The notes under the pieces: model-generated
The model's input: only the letters and a program-made list of their open reading frames with translations
Told to the model about the DNA's origin: nothing
The model's database searches: none
Translations under genes and position numbers: made by a program
Assembly: GCA_937978655.1 (NCBI GenBank)
Contig: CALJUX010000022.1
Coordinates: 1-64,000, forward strand
Length of the DNA stretch: 64,000 nt
Reading direction: 5' to 3'
Source: an uncultured Chromatiaceae bacterium
Lineage (GTDB): Bacteria > Pseudomonadota > Gammaproteobacteria > Enterobacterales > Alteromonadaceae
In this document: positions 52,627 to 62,341 of the stretch, piece after piece
Position numbering within the stretch: the stretch's first letter is position 1
Layout: the number at the start of each line of letters is the position of its first letter

Positions 52627-54651
52627 ATGAAAGCTTGGGGAATTCTGGTCAGTGCACTGCTGATGGCAGCAGGCGCACAGGCAAAAACCAATTTAACCAT
52701 TGAACACTTAAATAAACTGAACAAAATTTACGACGTGCAGGTGTCGCCGGATGGCCGCTTTGTGGTCTACGGCCAGAAAAACGGTGGCCTGGCGCCAGCG
52801 GATACGACTGCCGATTTGTACCTGCTCGATGTGCAGGACGGCAATAAAGTACGCCGGCTGACTGAAAGCGCTGGTCGCGAACACGATGTACGTTTTAGTG
52901 CCGATGGCACAGTGTTGTACTTTCTGGCAAACCGCTCGGGCTCGAGCCAATTATGGCGTTTGCCATTAAGTGGTGGCGAAGCGCGGCAAGTCACTGATTT
53001 ACCTCTGGACGTGCAGGGCTATATGGTGTCCGCTGATGACAAAAAAGTTGTGCTGACGCTCGATGTCAAACCGGGTTGTAAAGATTTGGCCTGCAGCGTG
53101 GCGCACAATAAAACCACGGCTGAGAAAAAAGACAGCGCTACTGCCTACGATTCTCTGATGGTGCGCCATTGGGACACCTGGGAAGATGGCCTGAAGAATC
53201 ACTTTTTTGTGGCTGATCTTGCTGAAAGCGCAATCAAAGATGCCAAAGACTTAATGCCGGAGTGGGACACAGATGTCGCCGGTACCGGAGAAGCGGCGTT
53301 TACGCCGGATGGTAAAAATCTGGTATTCAGCGCCAAAATCCCGGCAGCTGATCAAAGTTGGCACAGCAATTTTGATATTTTTCAGGTGTCGCTGAACGGT
53401 GGCCAGAAAATCAATCTGACCAAAGATAATCCGGCCTGGGATGCCAAGCCGCAGTTTTCCGGCGATGGCCGTTACATGGCTTATCTCGCGATGAAAAAGC
53501 CGGTGTATGAAGCCGACCGTTTTGGCCTGATCCTGTTGGATTTAGTCACCGGCGAGCGCAAAGAGCTGGCGCCGCAGTGGGACCGCTCGATTGAGGATTT
53601 TGTCTTCGCGCCAGATAACCGCACTGTCTATGTCACAGCGCAGGACTTAGGGCAAAAAGGCATTTTTGCCATTGACCATGCTTTTGGTGAAGTGACAAAA
53701 ATTTATAGCAACGGCAGCGCTGGTGATGTCGCAGTGCGCGGCAGCAATGTGTTTTTCACCAATCACCAGCTCAATGCGCCGGCGGATATTTATCAGCTGA
53801 AAAATACTGGCGGTGAGGCTTATCCGCTCACGCAAGTGAATGCGCTGACACTCAAAGACATTCAGCTGGCTGAATTTGAACAATTCAGTTTCCCGGGCGC
53901 CAATGACGAAACAGTTTATGGCTACTGGATGAAACCCTGGAACTTTGAAGCCGGTAAAAAATATCCAATCGCCTTTATTGTGCATGGTGGCCCACAAGGC
54001 AGCTTCGGCAATATGTTTAATACCCGCTGGAATGCGCAGTTATGGGCGGCGCAGGGCTATGGTGTGGTGATGATCGATTTCCACGGCTCGACTGGTTATG
54101 GTCAGGCCTTTACCGATTCAATCGCCCGCGACTGGGGCGGTAAACCGCTGGAAGATTTGAAAAAAGGTCTGGCGTTTGTCACTGAGCAGCAAACCTGGCT
54201 CGACAAAGACAACGCCTGTGCTTTAGGCGCCTCTTACGGCGGTTTTATGATGAACTGGATTGCCGGCAACTGGAACGATGGTTTCAAGTGTTTGGTGACA
54301 CATGCCGGGCTGTTTGATATGCCAAGTTTCTATGGCAGCACCGAAGAGCTGTGGTTCCCGGAACACGATATGGGCGGTCCGGTCTGGGATAAATCTGCGG
54401 ATTATCAGAAGTTTAACCCGGCGGCTTTTGTCGATAACTGGAAAACACCGATGTTGGTCATCCACGGTCTGAAGGACTACCGGGTGCCTTATGCGCAGGG
54501 TTTAGGTGCATTTACCACCTTACAACGCAAAGGTATTCCATCAAGGTTGGTGATTTTCCCGGATGAAAACCATTGGATCATGCAACCGGCCAATGCGGAG
54601 CGCTGGTACAACGATATATTCAGCTGGATGAAACAACACACCGCAAAATAG
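52627..54651 (+). CDS. Secreted S9 family dipeptidyl/acylaminoacyl peptidase
   Basis: Exported peptidase of 674 residues, a different branch from the one at 32036. The signal peptide is MKAWGILVSALLMAAGAQA. A WD40-like beta-propeller (about 25-420, with SPDGRFVVYG and FSADGTVLYFLANRSG blades) is followed by the hydrolase domain: S536 in GASYGGFMMNW, D617 in HGLKDYRVPY and H649 in PDENHWI. The triad is complete. GGAG seven bases upstream supports the ATG at 52627. Confidence 0.92.
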   Translation: MKAWGILVSALLMAAGAQAKTNLTIEHLNKLNKIYDVQVSPDGRFVVYGQKNGGLAPADTTADLYLLDVQDGNKVRRLTESAGREHDVRFSADGTVLYFLANRSGSSQLWRLPLSGGEARQVTDLPLDVQGYMVSADDKKVVLTLDVKPGCKDLACSVAHNKTTAEKKDSATAYDSLMVRHWDTWEDGLKNHFFVADLAESAIKDAKDLMPEWDTDVAGTGEAAFTPDGKNLVFSAKIPAADQSWHSNFDIFQVSLNGGQKINLTKDNPAWDAKPQFSGDGRYMAYLAMKKPVYEADRFGLILLDLVTGERKELAPQWDRSIEDFVFAPDNRTVYVTAQDLGQKGIFAIDHAFGEVTKIYSNGSAGDVAVRGSNVFFTNHQLNAPADIYQLKNTGGEAYPLTQVNALTLKDIQLAEFEQFSFPGANDETVYGYWMKPWNFEAGKKYPIAFIVHGGPQGSFGNMFNTRWNAQLWAAQGYGVVMIDFHGSTGYGQAFTDSIARDWGGKPLEDLKKGLAFVTEQQTWLDKDNACALGASYGGFMMNWIAGNWNDGFKCLVTHAGLFDMPSFYGSTEELWFPEHDMGGPVWDKSADYQKFNPAAFVDNWKTPMLVIHGLKDYRVPYAQGLGAFTTLQRKGIPSRLVIFPDENHWIMQPANAERWYNDIFSWMKQHTAK

Positions 54652-54669
54652 TCAGATAATTTTACAGAT

Positions 54670-54692
54670 AAAGCCCGCATTTTGCGGGCTTT
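54670..54692. terminator. Terminator after the second S9 peptidase gene
   Basis: AAAGCCCGCA pairs with TGCGGGCTTT around TTT. Confidence 0.78.
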
Positions 54693-54838
54693 GCCATTTT
54701 ATGCGCGCAAATGGTGCGAAGAAGGTAGGGTATTTACAAATTATTGCTCCGGCGTTGCATTTAAGGAACGCTTGTATACTCTGTTAACAGGATATGTTTC
54801 ACCTCTTGAAACAAGCCCGGACATAAGGATATGTGGAT

Positions 54839-56791
54839 ATGCGTTTCACCACCAAAATCAGGCTGATTAGCCTTGGCACTGCGTTATTGCCGCTGATTGT
54901 TGCCACCCTCATCGTCACTTTACTTGCCCGGGCCGAATTGTTTAGTCAGGCCGAAGCCAAACTCAGCGCCGTACGGGAAATCAAACAACGCCAAATTGCA
55001 GCCATGTTTGGCGATTTTGCTGCGGGTTTACAGACGATCAGTGCTGTGGTTAAAGCGGATCTGGACCCTCATCAGCCTTTAGCCTTGCATGATCCCTTGC
55101 AGGCCATCGGTCAAGCGCTGGGTTTTTATGATGTGTTTGTGATAGACCCTGCCGGCGTCGTCATTTACAGCGCTTCCCGCGAAGCCGATTTCCAGACCAA
55201 TCTGATCAACGGCCCTTATGCCAGTTCAAATCTCGCTAAAGTATTTCAGCGCGCCCGTGCGCAGTCAGATCTGCCGGTGCTGGAAGATTTTCAGCCTTAT
55301 GCGCCGTCCAAAGGCGAGCCGGCCGCTTTTATGGCAAAAAGTCTCGAACTGGGCAATCAGCAATATGTAGTGGCGGTGCAGTTGTCTATCGACAAAATCA
55401 ACGCCGTGATGCAGGTGCGTGAAGGCATGGGGCAAACTGGTGAAAGTTATCTGGTTGGCCCGGATTTACGCATGCGCTCGGACTCATATCTGGACCCGAA
55501 AAACCGCACGGTACGGGCGTCTTTTGCCGGTGCCGTCAACAGCCACGGTGTGGATACGGCCGCAAGTAAAGCGGCGCTACAGGGTCAATCCGGCTTGCGT
55601 TACATTGATGATTACAATGGCAATCCGGTCGTGTCTGCCTTTGCGCCGGTTGATGTGTATGGCCTGCAATGGGCTTTGTTGGCCGAAGTGGATGTGGCTG
55701 AAATTGCCGCACCGGCGCAGCGTATGTTATGGATAGGGCTTGCCGTGATTGCGCTGGCCATTGGCGCGGCGGTGCTGGTTGCACGTCTGGTAACAGGTTT
55801 TGTGCTGAACCCGTTAGGCGGTGAGCCCGCCGAGATGGTGCATTTAACCAGCGTCATCGCCAGAGGTGATTTAACCATGTCGCTGCAGGCCAAAACCGCG
55901 TCCAGTCTGATGGGCTGGCTTAGCCGGATGCAGCAACAACTGCGGCATATTGTCAGTCAGCTGGTCGGTGTTGGTCAGGCACTGGAGATGGCCGCCGCGC
56001 AAAATTCTGCGGCTATTACGCAGGCAGACGGCAGTCTGCAATTGCAGGCGCGTGAAACCGAAATGCTGGCGACGGCTGTGGAAGAAATGAGCTACGCGGC
56101 GGCAGAAATTGGCAATAATACGGTCAAAGCCGCCGATGAAGTCAGTGGTTGTGAGCACAGTGCGACTGAGCTGAACAAAACTATCGGGCATGTCAGCCAA
56201 AACCTGGAACAGACACTCTGCGCATTCAGCCAGATGCGCGGCCAGGTCGGTCAGCTTGATCAGGACAGTCAGAAAATAGCGTCCGTTGTTGCAGTGATCA
56301 CCGCCATTGCTGACCAGACCAATTTGCTGGCGTTAAACGCAGCGATTGAAGCGGCCCGCGCCGGTGAACAAGGCCGTGGTTTTGCTGTGGTCGCCGATGA
56401 GGTGCGACAGCTTGCCGGCAAAGTGCAACTGGCGACCCGCGACATCGCGCAGGTGATCCAGGGCATCTTACATATCTCAGCACATTTATCCGGCAGCAGT
56501 GACGATTGTGCAAAAATAGCGGACAGCGCGAAAACAGAAGCTGCACAGATGTTGAGCCAGGTCGGGCAAATCAATCAGCGGCTGCATGCACTCAAAGGTC
56601 TGATGGCTCAGACCGCAACCGCAGCAGAAGAACAAACCAGCGTCAGTGCGACGCTGGCCCGCAGCATTTCCAGTCTCAGCGCTGCGGCGGAAGAAAACAG
56701 TACGGCGATTAGTGAAGTGGCGCAGAACACACAAAGTTTGCTGGGCCTGGCGAATGAACTCGGTTTGACGGTGGGGCAATTTAAAGTATGA
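54839..56791 (+). CDS. Methyl-accepting chemotaxis protein
   Basis: Chemoreceptor of 650 residues. One membrane helix (about 8-30), a large periplasmic Cache-type sensor (about 35-290) with DVFVIDPAGVVIYSASR, a second helix (about 300-320), a HAMP-like segment and a cytoplasmic helical hairpin. The conserved tip reads IADQTNLLALNAAIEAARAG then EQGRGFAVVADEVRQLA. The ligand cannot be told. No CheA/CheW genes are in the window, so it is an orphan receptor. ATG at 54839 has AAGGA nine bases upstream. The stop overlaps the next start by four bases (ATGA). Confidence 0.93.
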   Translation: MRFTTKIRLISLGTALLPLIVATLIVTLLARAELFSQAEAKLSAVREIKQRQIAAMFGDFAAGLQTISAVVKADLDPHQPLALHDPLQAIGQALGFYDVFVIDPAGVVIYSASREADFQTNLINGPYASSNLAKVFQRARAQSDLPVLEDFQPYAPSKGEPAAFMAKSLELGNQQYVVAVQLSIDKINAVMQVREGMGQTGESYLVGPDLRMRSDSYLDPKNRTVRASFAGAVNSHGVDTAASKAALQGQSGLRYIDDYNGNPVVSAFAPVDVYGLQWALLAEVDVAEIAAPAQRMLWIGLAVIALAIGAAVLVARLVTGFVLNPLGGEPAEMVHLTSVIARGDLTMSLQAKTASSLMGWLSRMQQQLRHIVSQLVGVGQALEMAAAQNSAAITQADGSLQLQARETEMLATAVEEMSYAAAEIGNNTVKAADEVSGCEHSATELNKTIGHVSQNLEQTLCAFSQMRGQVGQLDQDSQKIASVVAVITAIADQTNLLALNAAIEAARAGEQGRGFAVVADEVRQLAGKVQLATRDIAQVIQGILHISAHLSGSSDDCAKIADSAKTEAAQMLSQVGQINQRLHALKGLMAQTATAAEEQTSVSATLARSISSLSAAAEENSTAISEVAQNTQSLLGLANELGLTVGQFKV

Positions 56792-57147
56792 AGATGAATA
56801 GTTTTGCTGCGGTGCAACAGCATTGCCTGGCGCAGGCGGTCAGTTGTGAGGATTTTCCATTTGGGCCGGATTTTTATGTCTACAAAACCCATGGCAAGGT
56901 TTTTGCCATTCTAACGGAAAAAGATGGTGTCGCACGGGTGAATCTTAAAGCCGATCCAACCGAGGCCCTGATGCTCAGGCAAATGTTCAGCGCCGTGACG
57001 CCGGGTTATCACATGAACAAAAAACACTGGAATACGCTGTTATTGGATGGCTCAGTGCCGGATACCGAAGTGCAGCGCCAGATTGAGCAGTCCTGGCGAC
57101 TGGTGCAGCCAAAACAACGCCGGGCGCGTGCTGAACCCCAGACTTAA
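56788..57147 (+). CDS. MmcQ/YjbR family protein
   Basis: Protein of 119 residues with the MmcQ/YjbR fold, close to the double-wing DNA-binding type. FGPDFYVYKTHGKVFAILTE, the VNLKADPTEA block and GYHMNKKHWNTLLLDGSVPD are the family landmarks. The function is unknown. It is coupled to the chemoreceptor gene by an ATGA overlap, and its last four bases overlap the converging VF530 gene. Confidence 0.88.
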   Translation: MKMNSFAAVQQHCLAQAVSCEDFPFGPDFYVYKTHGKVFAILTEKDGVARVNLKADPTEALMLRQMFSAVTPGYHMNKKHWNTLLLDGSVPDTEVQRQIEQSWRLVQPKQRRARAEPQT

Positions 57148-57380
57148 TCTTTTTTCAGGTACAGCTGCTGGCGGATAAACAGCTGTTCAATTTCAGTGCG
57201 GGCCCAAGGGGTTTTACGTAAAAACTTCAGACTGGAGCTGACGCTCGGGTCTTTTGTGAAGCAATTCAGTTTCACCAGTTTTGCCAGGCCATTAAAGCCG
57301 CCATTGTGGGCCAGCAACTGTTCGACAATTTGTTGCAGGGTAAAACCGTGCAACGGGTTTTTCGGTTGCGCTGTTGGCAT
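57144..57380 (-). CDS. VF530 family DNA-binding protein (DUF2132)
   Basis: Small helical protein of 78 residues. NPLHGFTLQQIVEQLLAHNG, CFTKDPSVSSSLKFLRKTPW and ARTEIEQLF are typical of VF530, known from a Vibrio fischeri structure and thought to bind DNA. The start codon shares one base with the stop of the large secreted protein gene upstream (TGATG), so it is co-translated with it. Confidence 0.88.
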   Translation of the reverse strand: MPTAQPKNPLHGFTLQQIVEQLLAHNGGFNGLAKLVKLNCFTKDPSVSSSLKFLRKTPWARTEIEQLFIRQQLYLKKD

Positions 57381-59446
57381 CAGTGTTTCACTCCGGCATG
57401 GGGCTGCGTATTGGATTTGGCCGGTTCTGATGTCGCTGGCGGCGTCGGGACCGGAATTTGCGGATGTTGACCGGCTGGTGCGAACAACGAACGCCAGACG
57501 CCGCCGAGTTTTTCATCTTCGCTGCCGACAGATAAGCTCGACCCAGGTAACAGCGGACTTGGCGCTGCCAGCCCTTCAACTTTTAACCCATCAATTTGCC
57601 AGAAGATCCGGCTTTCCCGCAGCAGACGGACCGGTTCAGCGGCTTGTGGGTCGACCAGGGCGACCTGATAAATAAAAGAGCTGAACGGGCCGGCAGGGCC
57701 GGCTTCACGCACAGCGCTGGCCCATAATACGTTCGATTCCAGATATAAATCGGCGATATCCCGTTGAAAAGGTTCGCTGCTGTCCGGTTGCGGCGGCAGC
57801 ACAGCCAGACGTTGTGGTGACCAGATGATCTGACCAGCCGCAATATCAAATTCGCCATGCACCAGGCTGCCGCGTTTTTGTTCACCACCGCGTTCACCTA
57901 ACACCAACAGGTAGCGGTTGGGGGCTTTTTGCGCGCAAACCAGACCTTCAAACTGGTCGCCTTGCTGCTGCGGGTTGTTGTCAGCTAACAGTGGCAATGG
58001 ATAACTGGCCAACACCCGCGCATAACTGGTTTGCAGCAACTGGATATGAAACAGCCGGCCAAATTCGCCTTGCCAGCTGCCGGATTCGGCGATCAGAAAT
58101 TCGTTGGGGCGACCGGGCAGGGCACAGACACTTTCCAGGTCGTTGGACATCTGATCTTCTGGCCAGTTACTGACCGGGATCGGCTGATAACGCGGCGCTT
58201 TGTCGGCAAATACCTGCAATACCCCCAAACGCTCACCGGGGTTGGAGATTTTTTTATCCTGCACGACCAGATAACGATCCGGCTCAGTCTGGGCCATTCC
58301 CGAGATCCCCGGTAACGCGGCCGTCGGTTGTGGCCGGCTTAAGGTGAACCAGCGTGGGTCAAGCGGCATCTGAAATAACAACGGCGCCATTTTCAGAAAG
58401 TGTGCGGTATTAACTTCACACTGCACATTGTCCGGGTAATGCTGTTTCCACGGGTCATTGGCGAGGTACAGGGTCTGGCCATGCACGGCAACGCCTTCCA
58501 GCGCGGTTTGCACGACACGTTCATAGACCGGACATAAGCCTGAATCGTCGGTGCCGACATAAAATTGCAGATGCTGAACAAAAGGCTTCACGCGATTGGT
58601 TAAATCAAATACCCAAAGCTCGTCGTCATTGCGGGCAGCTGCCAGCAGATAACCCGGATGTCCGGGTACCGGGCTTGGCATAAAATCCAGGTCGTTAATC
58701 GGGTGACCGCGATCATCCAAATCTGGCAGTGTCAGATTGGCATCGATGACTTTAACAAAGTTATCCCGGCTCCAGAAATCCGTGGTCAGGCGGGTTTTGA
58801 ATATCGCCGGCTGCCCGGCCATGTTTTTTTCCAGACCAAGATAAAGGTTCTGATGATCGTCAATGGCGAGGCCTTCAATACCATCGTTGGGTAAATTGCC
58901 CACATTGGCTTCTGCCGGAAACTGCACCGGGCGCACTGCGCTGATCTCGGCGCGGGTCAGCGCGGCATCAATGCTGATTTTCAACAATAAAGTCGGGTAT
59001 GCGGTGGCGTTGGTCTGAGCAAATTTGCGGGCGCAGGCCGGACTTAACTGGGCCCGGCTGGCGTCTTCCGTGACCGTGATCAGCGTCTGTGGATCTGTTC
59101 TGTCCCACGTCAGCGCTTCCAGATCTGGGGAGTTTGCCAGGTAGTCGCCAAAGCAGCCATTGCGCACGTCCTCAGCTAAGGTGATCGGAATGGGCGCTGT
59201 GATGAATCTGCCTGTGTCAGGCGCGATACGGAAAATTTTCATCCGCAGATCGGCGGCGGCGCTTTGATCGCCAAGACTTAACAGTTCACCATTCCACCAG
59301 GTTAAGCCTGAGGTTTGTGGATCAGCCAGGCTCTGGCCCTGTAAATCTGTGATCCAGCGTCCGGTCAAGGCCTGACTGGCCTGCACAGATACGCTACATC
59401 CGAAGAAAAAAGCAAAACAACACAGTGACTTGAATGACAAATTCAT
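57380..59446 (-). CDS. Large secreted protein, esterase/phytase-like propeller type
   Basis: Protein of 688 residues with a signal peptide (MNLSFKSLCCFAFFFGCSVS, cleaved near VQA at residue 23). I do not recognise it firmly. Blade-like blocks occur in two halves: SGLTWWNGELLSLGDQ, DLEALTWD, DGIEGLAIDDHQNLYLGLEK in the first, and LESVCALPGRPNEFLIAESG, FEGLVCAQ and VEGLAAPSP in the second, which suggests two beta-propellers of the esterase-like/phytase-like kind. The C-terminal 40 residues are proline-rich and disordered. It has no lipobox and no GlyGly-CTERM tail. It is coupled to the VF530 gene at its 3' end, an unexpected partner. Confidence 0.72.
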   Translation of the reverse strand: MNLSFKSLCCFAFFFGCSVSVQASQALTGRWITDLQGQSLADPQTSGLTWWNGELLSLGDQSAAADLRMKIFRIAPDTGRFITAPIPITLAEDVRNGCFGDYLANSPDLEALTWDRTDPQTLITVTEDASRAQLSPACARKFAQTNATAYPTLLLKISIDAALTRAEISAVRPVQFPAEANVGNLPNDGIEGLAIDDHQNLYLGLEKNMAGQPAIFKTRLTTDFWSRDNFVKVIDANLTLPDLDDRGHPINDLDFMPSPVPGHPGYLLAAARNDDELWVFDLTNRVKPFVQHLQFYVGTDDSGLCPVYERVVQTALEGVAVHGQTLYLANDPWKQHYPDNVQCEVNTAHFLKMAPLLFQMPLDPRWFTLSRPQPTAALPGISGMAQTEPDRYLVVQDKKISNPGERLGVLQVFADKAPRYQPIPVSNWPEDQMSNDLESVCALPGRPNEFLIAESGSWQGEFGRLFHIQLLQTSYARVLASYPLPLLADNNPQQQGDQFEGLVCAQKAPNRYLLVLGERGGEQKRGSLVHGEFDIAAGQIIWSPQRLAVLPPQPDSSEPFQRDIADLYLESNVLWASAVREAGPAGPFSSFIYQVALVDPQAAEPVRLLRESRIFWQIDGLKVEGLAAPSPLLPGSSLSVGSEDEKLGGVWRSLFAPAGQHPQIPVPTPPATSEPAKSNTQPHAGVKH

Positions 59447-59605
59447 GGTGCTCTCGACAGTGCGTCAGTCGGGTTGACTGAAGACGGCTCTGACAACAAA
59501 GCGGCTAATTTAGCAGAAATTCGGCAGCTGGAATACAGCCGTGAGAGAAGTGAAGGCAGGGCTGCGACGAAATCTGCCTGAACAGTGCTCGGCGGAGGCT
59601 GAAAA

Positions 59606-59634
59606 GACAACCCCGACACGAGGCCGGGGTTGTC
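59606..59634 (-). terminator. Terminator after asnB
   Basis: GACAACCCCG and CGGGGTTGTC form a 10-bp stem with a nine-base loop ten bases beyond the asnB stop; on the minus strand TTTTC follows. Confidence 0.85.
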
Positions 59635-59643
59635 TGCAGCGCT

Positions 59644-61308
59644 TTAATACCCTTGTTCGTGCACGTCACGCACGGCCCGACCAGATGGGTCAGTCAGCTG
59701 TGCCATTTTAGCATCCCAGGCCAGTGCTTCCGGCGTGGAGCAGGCGACTGATTTACCGCCAGGCACACAGGCAATTGCCGCCGGATGCGGGAAGTGTTCT
59801 TCAAAGATGGTACGGTACAAATACCCTTCTTTGGTGTCCGGGGTATTGACCGGAAAGCGGAAACTGGCGGTGGCCATTTGTTGATCCGACACTTCTTTTT
59901 CGGCAAAGGCTTTTAAGCTGTCAATCCAGCTGTAACCGACGCCATCCGAGAACTGCTCTTTTTGCCGCCACAGAATTTCTTTTGGCAACAAACCTTCAAA
60001 GGCTTCGCGCAAAATATGTTTTTCCATTTTGCCGCCGCCGCACATTTTGGCTTGTGGGTTTAACTGCATGGCGACATCCATGAAGTGTTTGTCGAGGAAT
60101 GGCACGCGTGCCTCGATGCCCCAGGCCGACATCGCTTTGTTGGCGCGGTTACAGTCGAACATATGCAGCCGGTCGAGTTTACGCAGCGTTTCTTCATGGA
60201 ACTCTTTGGCATTCGGCGCTTTGTGGAAATACAGATAACCACCGAAAATCTCGTCTGAGCCTTCGCCCGACAGCACCATCTTGATGCCCATCGCCTTGAT
60301 TTTACGCGCCATCAGATACATTGGCGTCGAAGCACGGATGGTGGTGACGTCGTAAGTCTCAAGGAAATACACCACATCTCGCAGCGCATCAATGCCTTCC
60401 TGTACCGTGAAGTTGACTTCATGGTGCACAGTGCCAATAGCGTCTGCCACAGTGCGGGCCGCTTTTAAATCCGGTGAACCCGGTAAACCGACCGCAAAAG
60501 AATGCAGACGTGGCCACCAGGCTTCAGAGGCGCCGTCATCTTCCACCCGGTTGCGGGCAAACTGTTGGGTAATGGCCGAGATCAGGCTCGAATCCAGACC
60601 ACCGGACAACAATACGCCGTATGGCACGTCGGACATCAGGTGGCTTTTTACGGACTGTTCCAGCGCAGCTTTTAATTCGCCTAAATCAGCCGGATTGTCT
60701 TTGACGGCGTCATAACTCATCCAGCTGCGCTGATAATATTTCACCAGCTTGCCGACTTTGGAGTCGAAATAATGGCCCGGCGGGAATTCCTGCATTTGTT
60801 TGCAGACTGGCACTAAGGCTTTTAATTCTGAAGCCACATACAGCTGACCGTGTTCGTCATGGCCGTAATACAGCGGAATAATACCGATATGGTCGCGCGC
60901 AATCAGATAACGCTGTTGCTCGGCGTCATACAGAATAAAGGCAAACATGCCTTGCAGCTGGTCGACAAAGTCAGCGCCGTGTTCCAGGTACAAAGGCAAA
61001 ATCACTTCACAGTCTGATTTGGTCTGGAACTGATAGTCGACGGTTAAATTCTTCTCTAAATTCTTGTGATTATAAATCTCACCATTCACTGCCAGAATGT
61101 GATTTCGATTCGGATTAATCAGCGGCTGCGCACCGTTTTCAGTATCTACAATCGCCAGACGCTCGTGAACGAGAATGGCATTATTATCATTCCATACCCC
61201 AGACCAGTCTGGACCGCGGTGGCGTAATAACTTAGATAACTGTAGCGCCTGCTGACGCAACGCTTTAACATCGGTTTTGATGTCAAGCACCCCAAATATC
61301 GAACACAT
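59644..61308 (-). CDS. asnB: Asparagine synthase B, glutamine-hydrolysing
   Basis: Enzyme of 554 residues, the same length as E. coli AsnB, that makes asparagine from aspartate, ATP and glutamine. The glutaminase nucleophile is C2 (MCSIFGVLD), exposed after loss of the initiator methionine. The glutaminase domain has LRHRGPDWSG and VNGEIYNHKNLE; the synthase domain carries the ATP loop LLSGGLDSSLISA. The C-terminal part with WGIEARVPFLDKHFM is typical. It is monocistronic. Confidence 0.95.
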   Translation of the reverse strand: MCSIFGVLDIKTDVKALRQQALQLSKLLRHRGPDWSGVWNDNNAILVHERLAIVDTENGAQPLINPNRNHILAVNGEIYNHKNLEKNLTVDYQFQTKSDCEVILPLYLEHGADFVDQLQGMFAFILYDAEQQRYLIARDHIGIIPLYYGHDEHGQLYVASELKALVPVCKQMQEFPPGHYFDSKVGKLVKYYQRSWMSYDAVKDNPADLGELKAALEQSVKSHLMSDVPYGVLLSGGLDSSLISAITQQFARNRVEDDGASEAWWPRLHSFAVGLPGSPDLKAARTVADAIGTVHHEVNFTVQEGIDALRDVVYFLETYDVTTIRASTPMYLMARKIKAMGIKMVLSGEGSDEIFGGYLYFHKAPNAKEFHEETLRKLDRLHMFDCNRANKAMSAWGIEARVPFLDKHFMDVAMQLNPQAKMCGGGKMEKHILREAFEGLLPKEILWRQKEQFSDGVGYSWIDSLKAFAEKEVSDQQMATASFRFPVNTPDTKEGYLYRTIFEEHFPHPAAIACVPGGKSVACSTPEALAWDAKMAQLTDPSGRAVRDVHEQGY

Positions 61309-61473
61309 GGTAAAAACTCCGTATTGGTTAATCCGAAAAAAATCATTTCATTTGGCAGTATGTACGTTTAGACGTACCTGTTTGACTCTGCCACTCTGGG
61401 CAGAAATTGCAAGCGCTTTTTGCCGGATTTTGCAAAGTAACCGGGGCCGGAGCCTTTCAGTGGTGCGGACAAA

Positions 61474-62313
61474 ATGCAGATAACTGTAAAAAATCAACGT
61501 TTTGTGCCACCAGAGCACTGGGATGCGCAAATTCTGTGCAATCATCCGGCGTACCAGCCGCTTTGCGCTTTGTTGCCTTTAGCGCAGCAGCGTGACTTTC
61601 CTTCGCCGGAAACCCTGACGGCCTGGAGTCAGGCGTTGCAGCCGGCCCTTGCGGTCAGGTTTGTCGACGCGGCTGTGCTGGAGACAGACCCGCGTTATTA
61701 CGAGGTCTTTATTGCTGAAACTTTGGTGGTGCCAACCCGCAGCCAGAATTGGCATGATTTGTTTGGCGCGCTGATCTGGATGTTGTTTCCACGCAGTAAA
61801 GCGGCAATAAATCGCCGTCATCTGGTTGAAATTCAGCAACATGGCAGTAAAAACCGCTCACCGCTGCGCCATCAGCTGACCTTATTTGATGAATGTGGGC
61901 TGTTGTTGTTACACACTGAGGGGATGGCGCAGGTGCCGGCGCAGCTGCGTCAGCATCAATGGACTGAAGTTTTTTGCGGGCAGCGCCAGTTGTGGGGGCA
62001 GGGGTTGTGGCCTTTGGTCTTTGGTCACGCGAACTATGAGATGTTAACCCGGCCTTTTATCGGTCTTACAGCGAAACTCTGGCCGCTGCAGGTGCCAGTT
62101 GCATTTGAAAATTGGCCATTGCAGCAACAAGTTGATTTCGTTGATACTGCCTTAAGTAAACAAATTGAGGTTTTCTCGTTAACTGAGTTTCGCGACCAGA
62201 TGAGTCCGTTACCGCTGTTGGGTATTCCGGGCTGGTCTCACCTGGCGCAGACCGAACAGTTTTATCAGGACCAGAATTACTTCCGGCCGAAACGAGTCAT
62301 GCCTCAGCCCTGA
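61474..62313 (+). CDS. DUF3025 domain-containing protein
   Basis: Soluble protein of 279 residues of unknown function. The family block NWHDLFGALIWMLFPRSKAA with IQQHGSKNRSPLRHQLTLFD and FGHANYEML is visible. There is no signal peptide or membrane segment. The start at 61474 lies 165 bases from the divergent asnB start; that gap shows no other feature. It ends 28 bases before the ABC transporter gene and may be transcribed with it. Confidence 0.85.
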   Translation: MQITVKNQRFVPPEHWDAQILCNHPAYQPLCALLPLAQQRDFPSPETLTAWSQALQPALAVRFVDAAVLETDPRYYEVFIAETLVVPTRSQNWHDLFGALIWMLFPRSKAAINRRHLVEIQQHGSKNRSPLRHQLTLFDECGLLLLHTEGMAQVPAQLRQHQWTEVFCGQRQLWGQGLWPLVFGHANYEMLTRPFIGLTAKLWPLQVPVAFENWPLQQQVDFVDTALSKQIEVFSLTEFRDQMSPLPLLGIPGWSHLAQTEQFYQDQNYFRPKRVMPQP

Positions 62314-62341
62314 TTTTATGCAAGTCCAAGGAATTGATCAG

